Position numbers and translations under genes: made by a program
Shown: piece by piece, positions 1-8,570 of the stretch
How positions within the stretch are numbered: the first letter of the stretch is position 1
Layout: each line of letters starts with the position of its first letter
Source: Neobacillus sp. OS1-2
GTDB taxonomy: Bacteria > Bacillota > Bacilli > Bacillales > Cytobacillaceae
Direction: 5' to 3'
Assembly (NCBI RefSeq): GCF_030915505.1
Contig: NZ_CP133265.1
Span: 1,860,001-1,924,000 of the forward strand
DNA: 64,000 bases
The notes under the pieces: model-generated
Databases searched by the model: none
The model's input: only the letters and a program-made list of their open reading frames with translations
What the model was told of the DNA's origin: nothing

Positions 1-242
1 GAATAGCGAGATTGTAATTCGTCAATATGATTTCCTATCTCTGCAAACAACTGATGCTCTATTTGGTCAAGTAAATCGAATTTATCAATAAAGTGTAAAT
101 AAAATGTCCCGCGATTGATTTGTGCTATCTTCGTAATATCGCCTATCGTAATCGATTCAAACGGCTTATGCTCTAATATTTGCAAAAATGACCTTTGAAT
201 TAGCTCCTTCGTTTTCCGATTCTTCTCTATATAAATACTCAA
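1..242 (-). CDS. TetR/AcrR-family transcriptional regulator (partial)
   Basis: The reverse strand encodes the N-terminal 80 residues of a TetR-type repressor; the gene runs off the left edge. The visible part has the usual TetR helix-turn-helix, with an ESITIGDITKIAQINRGTFY stretch followed by HFIDKFDLL. I chose the TTG at 242 because an in-frame stop lies just upstream and an AAGGTGA ribosome site precedes it by four bases. It is divergent from the membrane protein at 370 across a short promoter region, so it probably represses that gene. The ligand-binding half is missing, so the effector cannot be guessed. Confidence 0.8.
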   Translation of the reverse strand, partial: MSIYIEKNRKTKELIQRSFLQILEHKPFESITIGDITKIAQINRGTFYLHFIDKFDLLDQIEHQLFAEIGNHIDELQSRY

Positions 243-257
243 TACATCACCTTCTTC

Positions 258-360
258 TCAAAATACAACAACCTCTGTACGTTTGTTCATTGCTTTAGAT
301 ACTCCCTGATTATAAGATATCTATGTACTACTAAACAACATGTTGAAAATTCAGAGGGAG
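258..360. promoter_or_regulatory. Promoter/operator region, near-copy of the one at 3769
   Basis: This intergenic stretch shares long identical blocks with 3769-3866 upstream of the DHA2 transporter: AAATACAACAA, TGTTCATTGCTTT, GATTATAAGATAT and AACAACATGTTG followed by AAATTCAG, in the same order and spacing. A plausible promoter is TTGCTT, 15 bases, TATAAG. CAACATGTTG is a perfect 10-bp palindrome and the best operator candidate. The adjacent TetR gene is the natural candidate for binding both copies (inference). Confidence 0.65.
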
Positions 361-369
361 TGAAATTAA

Positions 370-1512
370 GTGATATTATTTAAAGAAAAGTTAGCATGGG
401 CAGCTCCCATTGCTGTAATATTGATCATCGCACTATTCTCTTTAAACTTATTTGCGCAAGGAAATCCACAAGTGAAGAATCTTCCCGTTGCACTTATAGT
501 GAATGATGAGGGCGATCATGTAGACGCTGTAAAATTAGCCATTGGACAAATGAGTAAAGGCATTGATGGCAAGGAACCAATGTTAGCTTTTACAAATGAA
601 AAAGAAGCAGATATTGAAGATTTATTTGATGATAAAAAGTACTATGCTGCTTTAGTTATTCCTGAAGGTTATAATGATAGACTACAAAACGCCATAACTA
701 ACAACGCTGCTGCAACTTTGAAGGTATATATTAACCAAGGTTTTAACATGACTGGTGCAAACTATGCGAAGACGGCTTTAAACGGTTTCATTACGCAATT
801 AAGTAACCAATATTCTAAGAACTTTATCGCACAAATGCAGGGGCAGCAACTGGATGCGAACCAAGCATCTGTACTTGTGAACCCGATTGTACCTGAAGAA
901 AAAGTATTCAACGCCATTACGGCCTCTACAGCAAATGGGAGTGCGCCAACATTAATGGCGGTGCCCGCTTGGGTTGGTGCACTAATCGGTGGTTTCATTG
1001 TGTTTTTAGCAACATCAAACATCTTTAAGAATCAATTGTTAACACGTAAACAAGCAGTACGCCTAATGGGCGGCCAAGTTTTATTCGGCGTTATTATTGC
1101 ACTATTCTCTGGCTTTACGGTTGCAACGCTTGCACAGATGGCTGGGATTAACATGCCAAGCTACTTCTTAGTTGCATTCTTTGTATCATTTGCCGCATTC
1201 TGTTTCTACCTATTAGTATCAGCCATTACAGCATGGATTGGCAAACCAGCCATTACATTATTCATGGTGGTTATGCTATTAGGTATGGGTGTTCTAATGA
1301 CACCACAAGAAATGCTTCCAAGCTTCTTCGTAGACTTCATTCGTCCATGGGTACCTCTTCGCTTTGCTTCTGAAGGGTTACGGGAAATTTTCTACTTCGG
1401 TAGCGGCTTTTACACTGGTGGTTCATTCAACACGATTTTAGGAATAGGTATTGGAGGCTTAGTCATTTACCTACTATCTATTTTCAAACCAGTTCGGGGG
1501 CAAAAAAACTAA
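370..1512 (+). CDS. YhgE/Pip-like ABC-2 family membrane protein
   Basis: A 380-residue membrane protein with one N-terminal helix (about residues 10-29), a long extracytoplasmic segment (30-195) and five further helices towards the C terminus (about 200-218, 232-256, 263-285, 293-311, 352-372). This is the layout of the DUF3533/YhgE-Pip and ABC-2 permease group, which is often linked to export of toxic compounds under TetR control. No ATPase gene is adjacent. The GTG start at 370 has GAGGGAG nine bases upstream. Substrate unknown; function assigned by topology and context only. Confidence 0.6.
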   Translation: MILFKEKLAWAAPIAVILIIALFSLNLFAQGNPQVKNLPVALIVNDEGDHVDAVKLAIGQMSKGIDGKEPMLAFTNEKEADIEDLFDDKKYYAALVIPEGYNDRLQNAITNNAAATLKVYINQGFNMTGANYAKTALNGFITQLSNQYSKNFIAQMQGQQLDANQASVLVNPIVPEEKVFNAITASTANGSAPTLMAVPAWVGALIGGFIVFLATSNIFKNQLLTRKQAVRLMGGQVLFGVIIALFSGFTVATLAQMAGINMPSYFLVAFFVSFAAFCFYLLVSAITAWIGKPAITLFMVVMLLGMGVLMTPQEMLPSFFVDFIRPWVPLRFASEGLREIFYFGSGFYTGGSFNTILGIGIGGLVIYLLSIFKPVRGQKN

Positions 1513-1520
1513 ATTTAAAA

Positions 1521-1565
1521 AACCAAAAAAGTTATTTTGCATTAGATGCAAAGTAACTTTTTTGG
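1521..1565. terminator. Bidirectional terminator
   Basis: A long hairpin whose arms are close to CCAAAAAAGTTA-TTTTGCAT and its complement, with A and T runs on the two sides, lies between the convergent membrane-protein and LysR genes and can end both transcripts. Confidence 0.75.
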
Positions 1566-1617
1566 TAGATAAAGAACACGATCTACTTATTGATAGGAAC
1601 CGGTATATGAAAACCCT

Positions 1618-2532
1618 CTATCCTTTTCGCACAATAATAGATTGATAGCTATTAAATAATTTGATTGAAAAATTCTTTGTGAATTCCTGCGCCTCGTGAA
1701 TGAATGCATGTAGAGCGGGATTCGTGAATTCGGTCGATCGAGCCTCCAGGCCTAAATTCTGGTATACCTGTGGGCTTAAATACGAGGCCCTAACTCTGGA
1801 TAAGGCTGAAGGGATGGAAAGCTCCGGGAGAATCGTATTTCCTACTCCTTCCTGAACCATGGCAATAATAGTGGCAATGTCACTGACTTCAAATTGAACA
1901 TTCGGAGAGAATCCCTGTTCCTTAAAAATGGATCGAATAACATGATTGCATTCCTTTGGCATGATGAAGGGTTCACTGGCAATATCCTTTACCTGAATCA
2001 CTGATTGATGGCTCATTGGATGGTCTTCCGGGACAAAAACGACCATTTTATCCTGGAGTAAGGGGATAAATTCAAATTCCCGCTTTTCCTCCGTCACCAC
2101 CACAACATCCACTACGGATAATTTAAGCCAATTTTTTACTTCTTCCACACTCCCTTCATAGAGAACCACTTCTACCCCAGGAAATCGCTTCTTAAAAGAA
2201 CTAATCAATCCCGGTAATAGCTTCGACGATAGACCTGAAATACTTCCAATTCTGATTGTTCCTGATTCAAGTTCGGTAATTCCGGTTGCTTCATTGATAA
2301 TCTTGGTTTTAATGGCGATTAACTCGAGAATCCAACCCGTGATGCGTTCGCCGATTTTGGTTAGGGTAATCCCGTTTCTGCCTCGGTTCAATAATTTTAC
2401 ATTTAATGCTGATTCCAATGCAGCTACGGCCTGACTGACGGCGGACTGGGAGAGTCCAATTTGTTCACCAGCCTTGGTAAAACTTTTTGTTTCCACTACC
2501 TTTACGAAAACCTCTAATTGAAATAGAGTCAT
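1618..2532 (-). CDS. LysR-family transcriptional regulator
   Basis: A 304-residue LysR-type regulator of normal family length. The N-terminal winged helix-turn-helix is clear (MTLFQLEVFVKVVETKSFTK, then SQSAVSQAVAALE), followed by a periplasmic-binding-like effector domain from about residue 90. It is divergent from the thioredoxin-like gene at 2655, with an inverted repeat between them, so it probably controls that gene and itself. LysR proteins usually activate the divergent neighbour in response to a small molecule; the effector here is unknown. Confidence 0.85.
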   Translation of the reverse strand: MTLFQLEVFVKVVETKSFTKAGEQIGLSQSAVSQAVAALESALNVKLLNRGRNGITLTKIGERITGWILELIAIKTKIINEATGITELESGTIRIGSISGLSSKLLPGLISSFKKRFPGVEVVLYEGSVEEVKNWLKLSVVDVVVVTEEKREFEFIPLLQDKMVVFVPEDHPMSHQSVIQVKDIASEPFIMPKECNHVIRSIFKEQGFSPNVQFEVSDIATIIAMVQEGVGNTILPELSIPSALSRVRASYLSPQVYQNLGLEARSTEFTNPALHAFIHEAQEFTKNFSIKLFNSYQSIIVRKG

Positions 2533-2552
2533 GGAGCACCTCAGCTTTATAC

Positions 2553-2619
2553 ATTAGTAATACCTTATTTATATCATTCAAAGTATTAATTTTACTAATA
2601 GTATAACCCATCATATACT
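2553..2619 (+). promoter_or_regulatory. LysR-type operator and thioredoxin promoter
   Basis: Nested inverted repeats lie in the divergent gap: ATTAGTAA (2553) with TTACTAAT (2592), and TAATAC (2558) with GTATTA (2583). A promoter TTTACT (2591), 17 bases, TATACT (2614) overlaps the right arm and points to the thioredoxin gene. The arrangement fits a LysR regulator binding upstream of -35. Confidence 0.55.
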
Positions 2620-2654
2620 ACATACAAAAGACACTGGAAAAGGGGAAGAAAATC

Positions 2655-2975
2655 ATGAGTTTATTACAAGCAGAGGGACAGCAAATTTATAAGGAAATTC
2701 AAACAAGTCGGTCTGTACTGGTCGATTGCTGGGCACCATGGTGTCCACCTTGCAGATTAATTGGAGCCGTTTTGGAGGAAATTGATTTAGAATTTGATGT
2801 AAAAATTGTAAAAGTAAATGCGGATGAAAGTCTGGAGTTTATCAGTGAGTTTCAGGTAATGGGTTTACCAACATTATTACTTTTTCAAGATGGTCAGTTG
2901 GTAAAAAGGATCACTGGTTTTCAACCTAAGGACCTGCTAGTTCAAACCCTTAAAAGTTCAGGAATCATTGAATAA
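2655..2975 (+). CDS. Thioredoxin-like protein with CPPC active site
   Basis: A 106-residue single-domain thioredoxin. The active site reads WAPWCPPC at about residues 26-33; the cis-proline loop is MGLPT near residue 75. Typical thioredoxins have CGPC; a Pro in place of Gly gives CPPC, so the redox potential may differ. No signal peptide, so cytoplasmic. The ATG has an AAGGGGAAG ribosome site. It is divergent from a LysR regulator, which suggests inducible expression and not the housekeeping trxA role. Confidence 0.8.
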   Translation: MSLLQAEGQQIYKEIQTSRSVLVDCWAPWCPPCRLIGAVLEEIDLEFDVKIVKVNADESLEFISEFQVMGLPTLLLFQDGQLVKRITGFQPKDLLVQTLKSSGIIE

Positions 2976-2993
2976 GCTGGTCCCTTATTTATG

Positions 2994-3038
2994 TTGTAGT
3001 CCTACTAACTGGTAAAGTACTAACTCAATTGACTACAA
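2994..3038 (+). promoter_or_regulatory. Possible PadR autoregulatory site
   Basis: Half-sites TTGTAGTC (2994) and GACTACAA (3031) form an inverted repeat upstream of the PadR gene. They share the TAGTC/GACTA core with the palindromes at 3699-3760 before the transporter, which suggests one regulator for both. Confidence 0.4.
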
Positions 3039-3095
3039 CTACAATTTACGGGAGAATAGAACAGACAAAGAATGCTGAAAGAAAGGAGGATCTCT

Positions 3096-3614
3096 GTGGA
3101 ACATCGCTCACTCATTCTGCTTGGGTTACTAATGGGACAAAGTCAACACGGATATCAAATTAATGAATTCATTGAAAGAAACTTAAGTACTGTAACAGAC
3201 ATGAAAAAACCCACTGCTTATGCAACTCTAGATAAACTAAATCAAAAGGGTTATATAGATATTCATTTCGTACAAGAAGGAAATAGGCCCACTCGAAAAG
3301 TGTACTCTATAAATGAAAAGGGCCGAACTTATTTTTACCAGTTACTAATGAATAATCTGTCTTCAGCAGAAAGTGTTAATTACCAAGGGGATATTGGGTT
3401 AATGTTTATTGATTTCCTTCCGATGGATCAAGCAGTACCAGCTTTGAAAGAAAGACTAAAGAAAAATAAAAAACTCATAGATCTATTTAAGCAAACTCCT
3501 GCACATGGAATACGATTCGGTGTTAATCTTGCAGTCAATCATAAGATTACCATGTTAGAAGCAGAAATTGCCTTTCTTGAAAATACCATTCAAAATCTTG
3601 TTCATTCGAATTAA
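3096..3614 (+). CDS. PadR-family transcriptional regulator
   Basis: A 172-residue PadR-type repressor. The winged-helix domain starts at SLILLGLLMGQSQHGYQINE and has the family segment PTAYATLDKLNQKGYI; the C-terminal half is the helical dimerisation domain. I took the GTG at 3096, with a perfect AAGGAGG six bases upstream, over an upstream ATG at 3072 that has no ribosome site. PadR proteins commonly repress adjacent multidrug transporters, and the DHA2 transporter follows with TAGTCA palindromes at its promoter. The ligand is unknown. Confidence 0.85.
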   Translation: MEHRSLILLGLLMGQSQHGYQINEFIERNLSTVTDMKKPTAYATLDKLNQKGYIDIHFVQEGNRPTRKVYSINEKGRTYFYQLLMNNLSSAESVNYQGDIGLMFIDFLPMDQAVPALKERLKKNKKLIDLFKQTPAHGIRFGVNLAVNHKITMLEAEIAFLENTIQNLVHSN

Positions 3615-3634
3615 ATTTTATATCCAAAATAATC

Positions 3635-3662
3635 AAAGGAACCAACGAGGGTTCCTTTTTTA
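3635..3662 (+). terminator. Terminator of padR gene
   Basis: The hairpin AAGGAACC / GGTTCCTT with a six-base loop is followed by a T run. Confidence 0.8.
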
Positions 3663-3698
3663 TTTGAATCCCAAGTATAAATTCTCATTTTGATTAAA

Positions 3699-3760
3699 TA
3701 GTCATGATTGACTAATCAACAATATACTACTATACTTTTAATAGTCACACGTGACTATTA
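3699..3760 (+). promoter_or_regulatory. Transporter promoter flanked by two TAGTCA palindromes
   Basis: The promoter TTGACT (3708), exactly 17 bases, TATACT (3731) is bracketed by operators. TAGTCA-TGAT-TGACTA (3699-3714) covers -35. A perfect palindrome of two 10-base arms, TAATAGTCAC and its complement with a 2-base centre (3739-3760), sits at the start of transcription. A third repeat, GTGACA-CATT-TGTCAC, lies near 3922. Binding by the adjacent PadR protein is the simplest reading. Confidence 0.7.
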
Positions 3761-3768
3761 GAGTTCTT

Positions 3769-3866
3769 AAAATACAACAAACTTTTCATTTCTGTTCATT
3801 GCTTTAAGTGCTATCAGATTATAAGATATTCACATATCATTCAACAACATGTTGGAAATTCAGTGA
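3769..3866 (+). promoter_or_regulatory. Second transporter promoter, near-copy of 258-360
   Basis: This copy of the region ahead of the YhgE-like gene keeps TGTTCATTGCTTT, GATTATAAGATAT and the CAACATGTTG palindrome. The transporter therefore appears to have two promoters: one with TAGTCA palindromes and one shared with the TetR-linked exporter. Confidence 0.6.
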
Positions 3867-3993
3867 GATTAATCTCTTTATCTATTTAAGATTTAGGTTA
3901 TACCCTTATTTCTTATTAAAAGTGACACATTTGTCACCCTTAATAAAGAAACCTGATTACGTATCAACAAAAAGGCAAAAAGGAGATGAAAGC

Positions 3994-5613
3994 ATGAGTA
4001 ATAAGTCATCAAGTTCAACTTGGGCGATTACATTGTTTTGTATCGGTGTATTTATGGCAGCTTTAGATAACGGAATTATTAGTGCGGCTTTAACAACGAT
4101 TAACAGTTCCTTCGATGTTTCTGCCAACTGGGGTGCTTGGGGTGTGACGATCTATACACTTGGCTTAGCCATCAGTATCCCCATTGTAGGTAAAATTTCT
4201 GATCGGTACGGTCGGAAAAAACTATTTATCGTGGAAGTAGCCTTATTTGGACTTGGATCATTGTTGGTAGCGCTAAGCCCCAGCTTCGGATTTTATTTAA
4301 GTGCTCGTTTTATCCAAGCAATGGGTGGCGGAGGAATCTTCATCATTGGCAGCTCCCACGTATTAAGTACATTCCCATCTGAAAAACAAGGGAAAGCACT
4401 TGGAATGTTGGGTGCGATGAACGGGGTAGGGGCAATTTTAGGTCCAAACCTCGGCAGTTTTATTTTGGATATAACAGATAATTGGCATTTTCTATTTCTT
4501 ATAAATGTGCCGATTGCCGTGATTCTAATTATTTTGGGATCCTTTAAAATCCAGGAAACGAAGGAACCTTCTGTTGGGAAACTAGATTTAATTGGAACGA
4601 TTCTTTTATCATTAGCCGTTCTTAGTATCATGTACGGTCTAACAAACATTGAAGGAACCTCCTTACTAGATAGCCTGGCAACTCCTGATGTTTATGGCTT
4701 CTTACTCGCGGGAATTGCCTTATTTACAGGATTAATCCTCTTTAACCGCAATTTGGAAAAACGCGATGGGGATCCGATATTACCAGTCAGCCTGCTAGTC
4801 CGCCCTACCTACTTACTGACATTATTAATCGGAGCGCTATCGGGGGCATTACTTGCAGGAATGATTTACATTCCTTCATTTTCAGAGCAAGTATTAGGAA
4901 TTGCTGCAGAATACTCTGGCTATTGGATGACACCATTGGCATTAGCATCTGGTATCGGAGCAGCATTTGGCGGGATTCTTGTTGATAAAAAGGGACCGAT
5001 ACTTGCTGTGTTTTTATCTGGCCTCATCACGGCGATTGGTTTTGTGTTATTCCCAACATGGATTGATTTGAAATGGCAATTTATCATTTCTTCTTGTATT
5101 GCCGGCCTTGGAATGGGGATCCTTTTAGGGGCTCCTTTGAATATTTTAGCGACAGAGCGTCTTGAAAAAGATAAAGGAACAGCATTAGCTGGGCTCTCAC
5201 TTTCCCGTCAAATTGGGATGACCATTGCGCCATCTATTTATGCTGGATTTATAGTACGAGGGTTTAACCAGCTTCCAAGTCTGTTCCAAAGTGATTTCAG
5301 TAAGATTTTACAGCAGAAAATGGAAAAGGCCGATATAAGCCCAGAAGCGATGCAAGAGTTCCAACAAGTTGTTAGCAACATGCCTACTACTGGTGCTTCA
5401 TCGAGTGCCGATTACTCTAAAATATTGGAGCACATTCAAGATCCAACATTAAAAGAGGTCATCCAATCAAGTGTAGATCAAATTACCTTGATGGCTGCAC
5501 AAGATGGATATGGAGGATTATTCTACTCGACAGTCGTCATTGCAGTGCTTGTTGTTCTATTGGCCATTATTTTAAAACCTATTCGCAGCAGAGGCCTGCA
5601 GCAAAAAGTGTGA
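3994..5613 (+). CDS. DHA2-family (EmrB/QacA-like) MFS multidrug transporter
   Basis: A 539-residue drug:proton antiporter of the 14-helix DHA2 family. Family signatures are LDNGIISAALTTI in helix 1 and GKISDRYGRKKLF in the loop after helix 2. The last extracytoplasmic segment (about residues 430-500) is long and polar, as in QacA/EmrB. I start at the ATG at 3994, preceded by AAAGGAGATG. The reading frame is open back to 3808, but that extension runs through the promoter region and has no ribosome site. The NAD(P)-binding gene follows 57 bases downstream and may be cotranscribed. Substrates are unknown. Confidence 0.85.
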   Translation: MSNKSSSSTWAITLFCIGVFMAALDNGIISAALTTINSSFDVSANWGAWGVTIYTLGLAISIPIVGKISDRYGRKKLFIVEVALFGLGSLLVALSPSFGFYLSARFIQAMGGGGIFIIGSSHVLSTFPSEKQGKALGMLGAMNGVGAILGPNLGSFILDITDNWHFLFLINVPIAVILIILGSFKIQETKEPSVGKLDLIGTILLSLAVLSIMYGLTNIEGTSLLDSLATPDVYGFLLAGIALFTGLILFNRNLEKRDGDPILPVSLLVRPTYLLTLLIGALSGALLAGMIYIPSFSEQVLGIAAEYSGYWMTPLALASGIGAAFGGILVDKKGPILAVFLSGLITAIGFVLFPTWIDLKWQFIISSCIAGLGMGILLGAPLNILATERLEKDKGTALAGLSLSRQIGMTIAPSIYAGFIVRGFNQLPSLFQSDFSKILQQKMEKADISPEAMQEFQQVVSNMPTTGASSSADYSKILEHIQDPTLKEVIQSSVDQITLMAAQDGYGGLFYSTVVIAVLVVLLAIILKPIRSRGLQQKV

Positions 5614-5670
5614 CTTTTTGATGAAGCATCGTAGAGCTGATACTGATAATAGAAGGAATGGAGGAGCGTT

Positions 5671-6288
5671 ATGAAAATTATTATATTTGGTGCAACTGGC
5701 GGCGTGGGCCAACATGTCGTGAAGCAAGCTTTAGAAAAGGGGTTTAAGGTAACTGCATTTGTACGCACTCCATCAAAGATTAAATTGGCTCACGAGCAAT
5801 TACAAATTTTGCAGGGCGATGCCTTCAATAAAGAGGAAGTCACAGCAGCGATTGCAGGACATGATGCAGTCGTGTCCTGTTTAGGCTCCAATCAAGGAAT
5901 GAAAAAATCAACGGAGCTTGAAGAGATGACGAAAAATATTGTAGCTGGAATGCAAGCACATAATGTCAAACGAATCATCTACACAGCATCTGCGGGAATT
6001 AACAATGAAATTCCAGGTATTAGCGGGAAAATGGTCATGAAAATGCTAAAAAATGCTCTGACGGATCATCGCCATGCCGTTGATGATATTCAAGCACATG
6101 GATTGAATTTTACGATCGTTCGGCCGATGGGGTTAACGAATGATGCCGAAACAGGAAAGTACAGGGAGTCAAAAGATGGCGTACCAGACAAGGCAAGATC
6201 AATTTCACGCGCTGATGTTGCACACTTTATTGTGAAAGCATTAAGCGACAGACAATACGAAAACTCCTCTATCGGCATTGCAAAATAA
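5671..6288 (+). CDS. NAD(P)-binding Rossmann protein (YwnB/NmrA-like)
   Basis: A 205-residue atypical short-chain dehydrogenase-like protein. The nucleotide-binding motif GATGGVGQHV is at residues 7-16, and VVSCLGS, YTASAGI and RPMGLT follow the pattern of YwnB/NmrA/SDR_a5 proteins. It lacks a full YxxxK catalytic pair, so it could be a redox sensor or a reductase. RBS GGAGGAG lies six bases before the ATG. The position just behind the exporter suggests a stress-response operon. Confidence 0.75.
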   Translation: MKIIIFGATGGVGQHVVKQALEKGFKVTAFVRTPSKIKLAHEQLQILQGDAFNKEEVTAAIAGHDAVVSCLGSNQGMKKSTELEEMTKNIVAGMQAHNVKRIIYTASAGINNEIPGISGKMVMKMLKNALTDHRHAVDDIQAHGLNFTIVRPMGLTNDAETGKYRESKDGVPDKARSISRADVAHFIVKALSDRQYENSSIGIAK

Positions 6289-6305
6289 AATGAAGCTTCA
6301 AAAAA

Positions 6306-6358
6306 GAAGGGCAGCTTTAATGTTGTTAAGATAAACAACTTTAAATGCTGCCCTTTGC
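6306..6358. terminator. Bidirectional terminator between SDR gene and araA
   Basis: Long hairpin with AAGGGCAGC-TTTAA and its complement TTTAAA-TGCTGCCCTT as arms and GTTGTT/AACAAC near the loop; it ends both convergent transcripts. Confidence 0.75.
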
Positions 6359-6392
6359 ATTGAAATTTACGCCTACCTTAATGGCTAAGGCA

Positions 6393-7817
6393 TTACCTAA
6401 TCACTACATACTCCAAATCAACTAATTTTGCGTAACTAACAATTTGGTCTGTTGTTAAATTTAATGAAACAACCGTATGGTGTCCGCCGCCATTTTCAAT
6501 CCAAGCCTTTACTCCATCCTGGAAGTTCGGCTTAATATTCCAAAGTACGCGGGCAACCGGAAGGTTTGGAGCTGGCACAGTTGGCTCGAATGCCGAAACT
6601 TCGTTAATCAAAAGTTTATAATGGGTGCCGAAGTCAGCCATTGAAACAACAACACCTTCTCCTGCTTTACCGTCAAATACTAACCGTGCCGGATCTTCCC
6701 GATTGCCAATTCCTAATGGAGAAACGATAATTTTTGGTTTATTGCTTGCTAAAGATGGGTCGACTTCAAGCATATGGGATTGAAGAGCAGATTCTTGACC
6801 CAAAGCTAATTCATAGGTGTAATCTTCCATGAAGCCGGTTGATTGGTTACGGCTCATAACTTTAAGTAGACGATCGAGTGCAGCCGTTTTCCAATCTCCT
6901 TCACCGGCAAAGCCGTATCCTTGCGCCATCAAACGCTGAACTGCAAGACCAGGAAGCTGTTTCATACCATACAAATCTTCAAAGTTAGTAGTGAAGGCAT
7001 TGTAACCGCCGTCATCAAGGAAGTGTTTAATCGCGATTTCATAGCTCGCTTGAACTCTTACGCTTGCATCCCAAGCTTCCCTGCTGTAAGTACCATAATC
7101 AAATTCATAAAGGTTTTCATATTCGGCAAATAATGCATCAATTTCTTCGTTCGTAACAGCATTCACGTATTGAACCAGATCTCCAATACCAAAGTAGTCC
7201 ACTGTCCAGCCAAATTGAATTTGTGCCTCCACTTTATCTCCTTCAGTAACACCAACGTTACGCATGTTGTCACCAAAGCGAGCAACTTTGATGTTAAAAC
7301 TTTCGTTATAAGCAACCGCTACGTCCATCCATTCGGCAATTTGCTTTTGCACTTCAGGGCGCTGCCAGTAACCGACCACTACTTTATTTTGCTTTTTCAA
7401 ACGGGCATTGATGAAACCATACTCACGGTCGCCGTGGGCAGATTGGTTTAGGTTCATAAAGTCCATATCAATCGTAGCCCAAGGAATGCTTTCATTAAAT
7501 TGTGTTGCTAGATGGAGCAATGGTTTCTGTAATAATTTTGTACCGCGAATCCACATTTTTGCAGGTGAGAAAGTATGCATCCATGTGATCACACCGGCAA
7601 CCTCGTCACGATAGTTGACTTCTTTCATAATACTGGTGATTTTATCTGCACTGACAGCTAAATCTTGCAATACAATCAGATATGGTAAGGTACCGCTTTC
7701 ATTTAAGGCATCGGTCATCGTTTGCGCATGAGCTTTGACTTCTGCTAACGCTTCTTCCCCATAAAGATGCTGTGAACCTACAACAAACCAAAATTCCTTT
7801 TTACCTGTTGATGTCAT
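6393..7817 (-). CDS. araA: L-arabinose isomerase
   Basis: Converts L-arabinose to L-ribulose, the first step of arabinose use. The 474 residues align along the whole length with AraA; diagnostic stretches are FWFVVGSQHLYGEE at the N terminus, WMHTFSPAKMW, NQSAHGDREYGF and GYGFAGEGDWKTA. The latter and FMEDYTYE carry the two catalytic glutamates. It is the last gene of araB-araD-araA; this order and the 474-residue length recall lactobacilli and differ from B. subtilis araABD (family knowledge). RBS AGAGGAT precedes the ATG. Confidence 0.97.
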   Translation of the reverse strand: MTSTGKKEFWFVVGSQHLYGEEALAEVKAHAQTMTDALNESGTLPYLIVLQDLAVSADKITSIMKEVNYRDEVAGVITWMHTFSPAKMWIRGTKLLQKPLLHLATQFNESIPWATIDMDFMNLNQSAHGDREYGFINARLKKQNKVVVGYWQRPEVQKQIAEWMDVAVAYNESFNIKVARFGDNMRNVGVTEGDKVEAQIQFGWTVDYFGIGDLVQYVNAVTNEEIDALFAEYENLYEFDYGTYSREAWDASVRVQASYEIAIKHFLDDGGYNAFTTNFEDLYGMKQLPGLAVQRLMAQGYGFAGEGDWKTAALDRLLKVMSRNQSTGFMEDYTYELALGQESALQSHMLEVDPSLASNKPKIIVSPLGIGNREDPARLVFDGKAGEGVVVSMADFGTHYKLLINEVSAFEPTVPAPNLPVARVLWNIKPNFQDGVKAWIENGGGHHTVVSLNLTTDQIVSYAKLVDLEYVVIR

Positions 7818-7852
7818 AATGGATCCTCTTTTCGTAGATTAATAGGTTTTTG

Positions 7853-8548
7853 TTATTTTTGCCCGTAATAGGCATGCTTCCCATGTTTCCTCAGATAGTG
7901 CTTATCTAAAATACTTTGCGGTAATAATTCAGCAAAACTGTTTAATTGTCGGGCAAATAAATTCATTTTCGAAACTTCCTCTAGCACTACACTATTCATT
8001 ACCGCTGTTTTTACATCCTTGCCCCATGTAAACGGCGCATGACCATGCAGTAGGACACCGGGAACTGCTAAAATATCCAGTCCGCGCTCTTCAAAGGTTT
8101 CGATGATGACTTTACCGGTTTCCACTTCATAACCGCGGTCAATCTCCTCTTGTGTCAAAAAGCGGGCACATGGAATGGAGCCATAGAATGTGTCTGCATG
8201 AGTCGTCCCCATTGCTGGAACATCCAGACCGGCTTGAGCCCAAACAGTCGCCCAGGTTGAATGAGTGTGCACGATACCGCCAATTTCCGGATAATGTCTA
8301 TACAGCACAGCATGAGTGGCTGTATCTGATGAAGGGTTCATCTCACCTTCCACAACATTTCCATCTAAATCAACAACCACCATGTCACTTGGTTTCATTT
8401 TTTTATAATCAACACCGCTTGGTTTGATGACGAACAATCCGCTATCACGATCAATCCCACTTGCATTGCCCCAAGTGTATTTGACCAGTCCTTGCTTTGG
8501 TAATTCTAAATTAGCATGAAATACTTCTTCTTTCAGTCTATCTAACAT
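7853..8548 (-). CDS. araD: L-ribulose-5-phosphate 4-epimerase
   Basis: Class II aldolase-family epimerase that turns L-ribulose 5-phosphate into D-xylulose 5-phosphate, feeding the pentose phosphate pathway. The 231 residues show the zinc-binding histidines in GGIVHTHSTWATVWAQ (about 90-105) and LLHGHAPFTWG (about 166-176), plus the GNASG substrate loop near residue 28. RBS GGAGGGGAT lies before the ATG. It sits between araB (22 bases upstream) and araA (35 bases downstream) in one operon. Confidence 0.96.
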   Translation of the reverse strand: MLDRLKEEVFHANLELPKQGLVKYTWGNASGIDRDSGLFVIKPSGVDYKKMKPSDMVVVDLDGNVVEGEMNPSSDTATHAVLYRHYPEIGGIVHTHSTWATVWAQAGLDVPAMGTTHADTFYGSIPCARFLTQEEIDRGYEVETGKVIIETFEERGLDILAVPGVLLHGHAPFTWGKDVKTAVMNSVVLEEVSKMNLFARQLNSFAELLPQSILDKHYLRKHGKHAYYGQK

Positions 8549-8570
8549 GCAGATCCCCTCCGTTTCCCAC

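Noticed and set aside
3808..3993. N-terminal extension of the DHA2 transporter
   Set aside because: It runs through the second promoter copy and has no ribosome site; ATG 3994 has a strong one.
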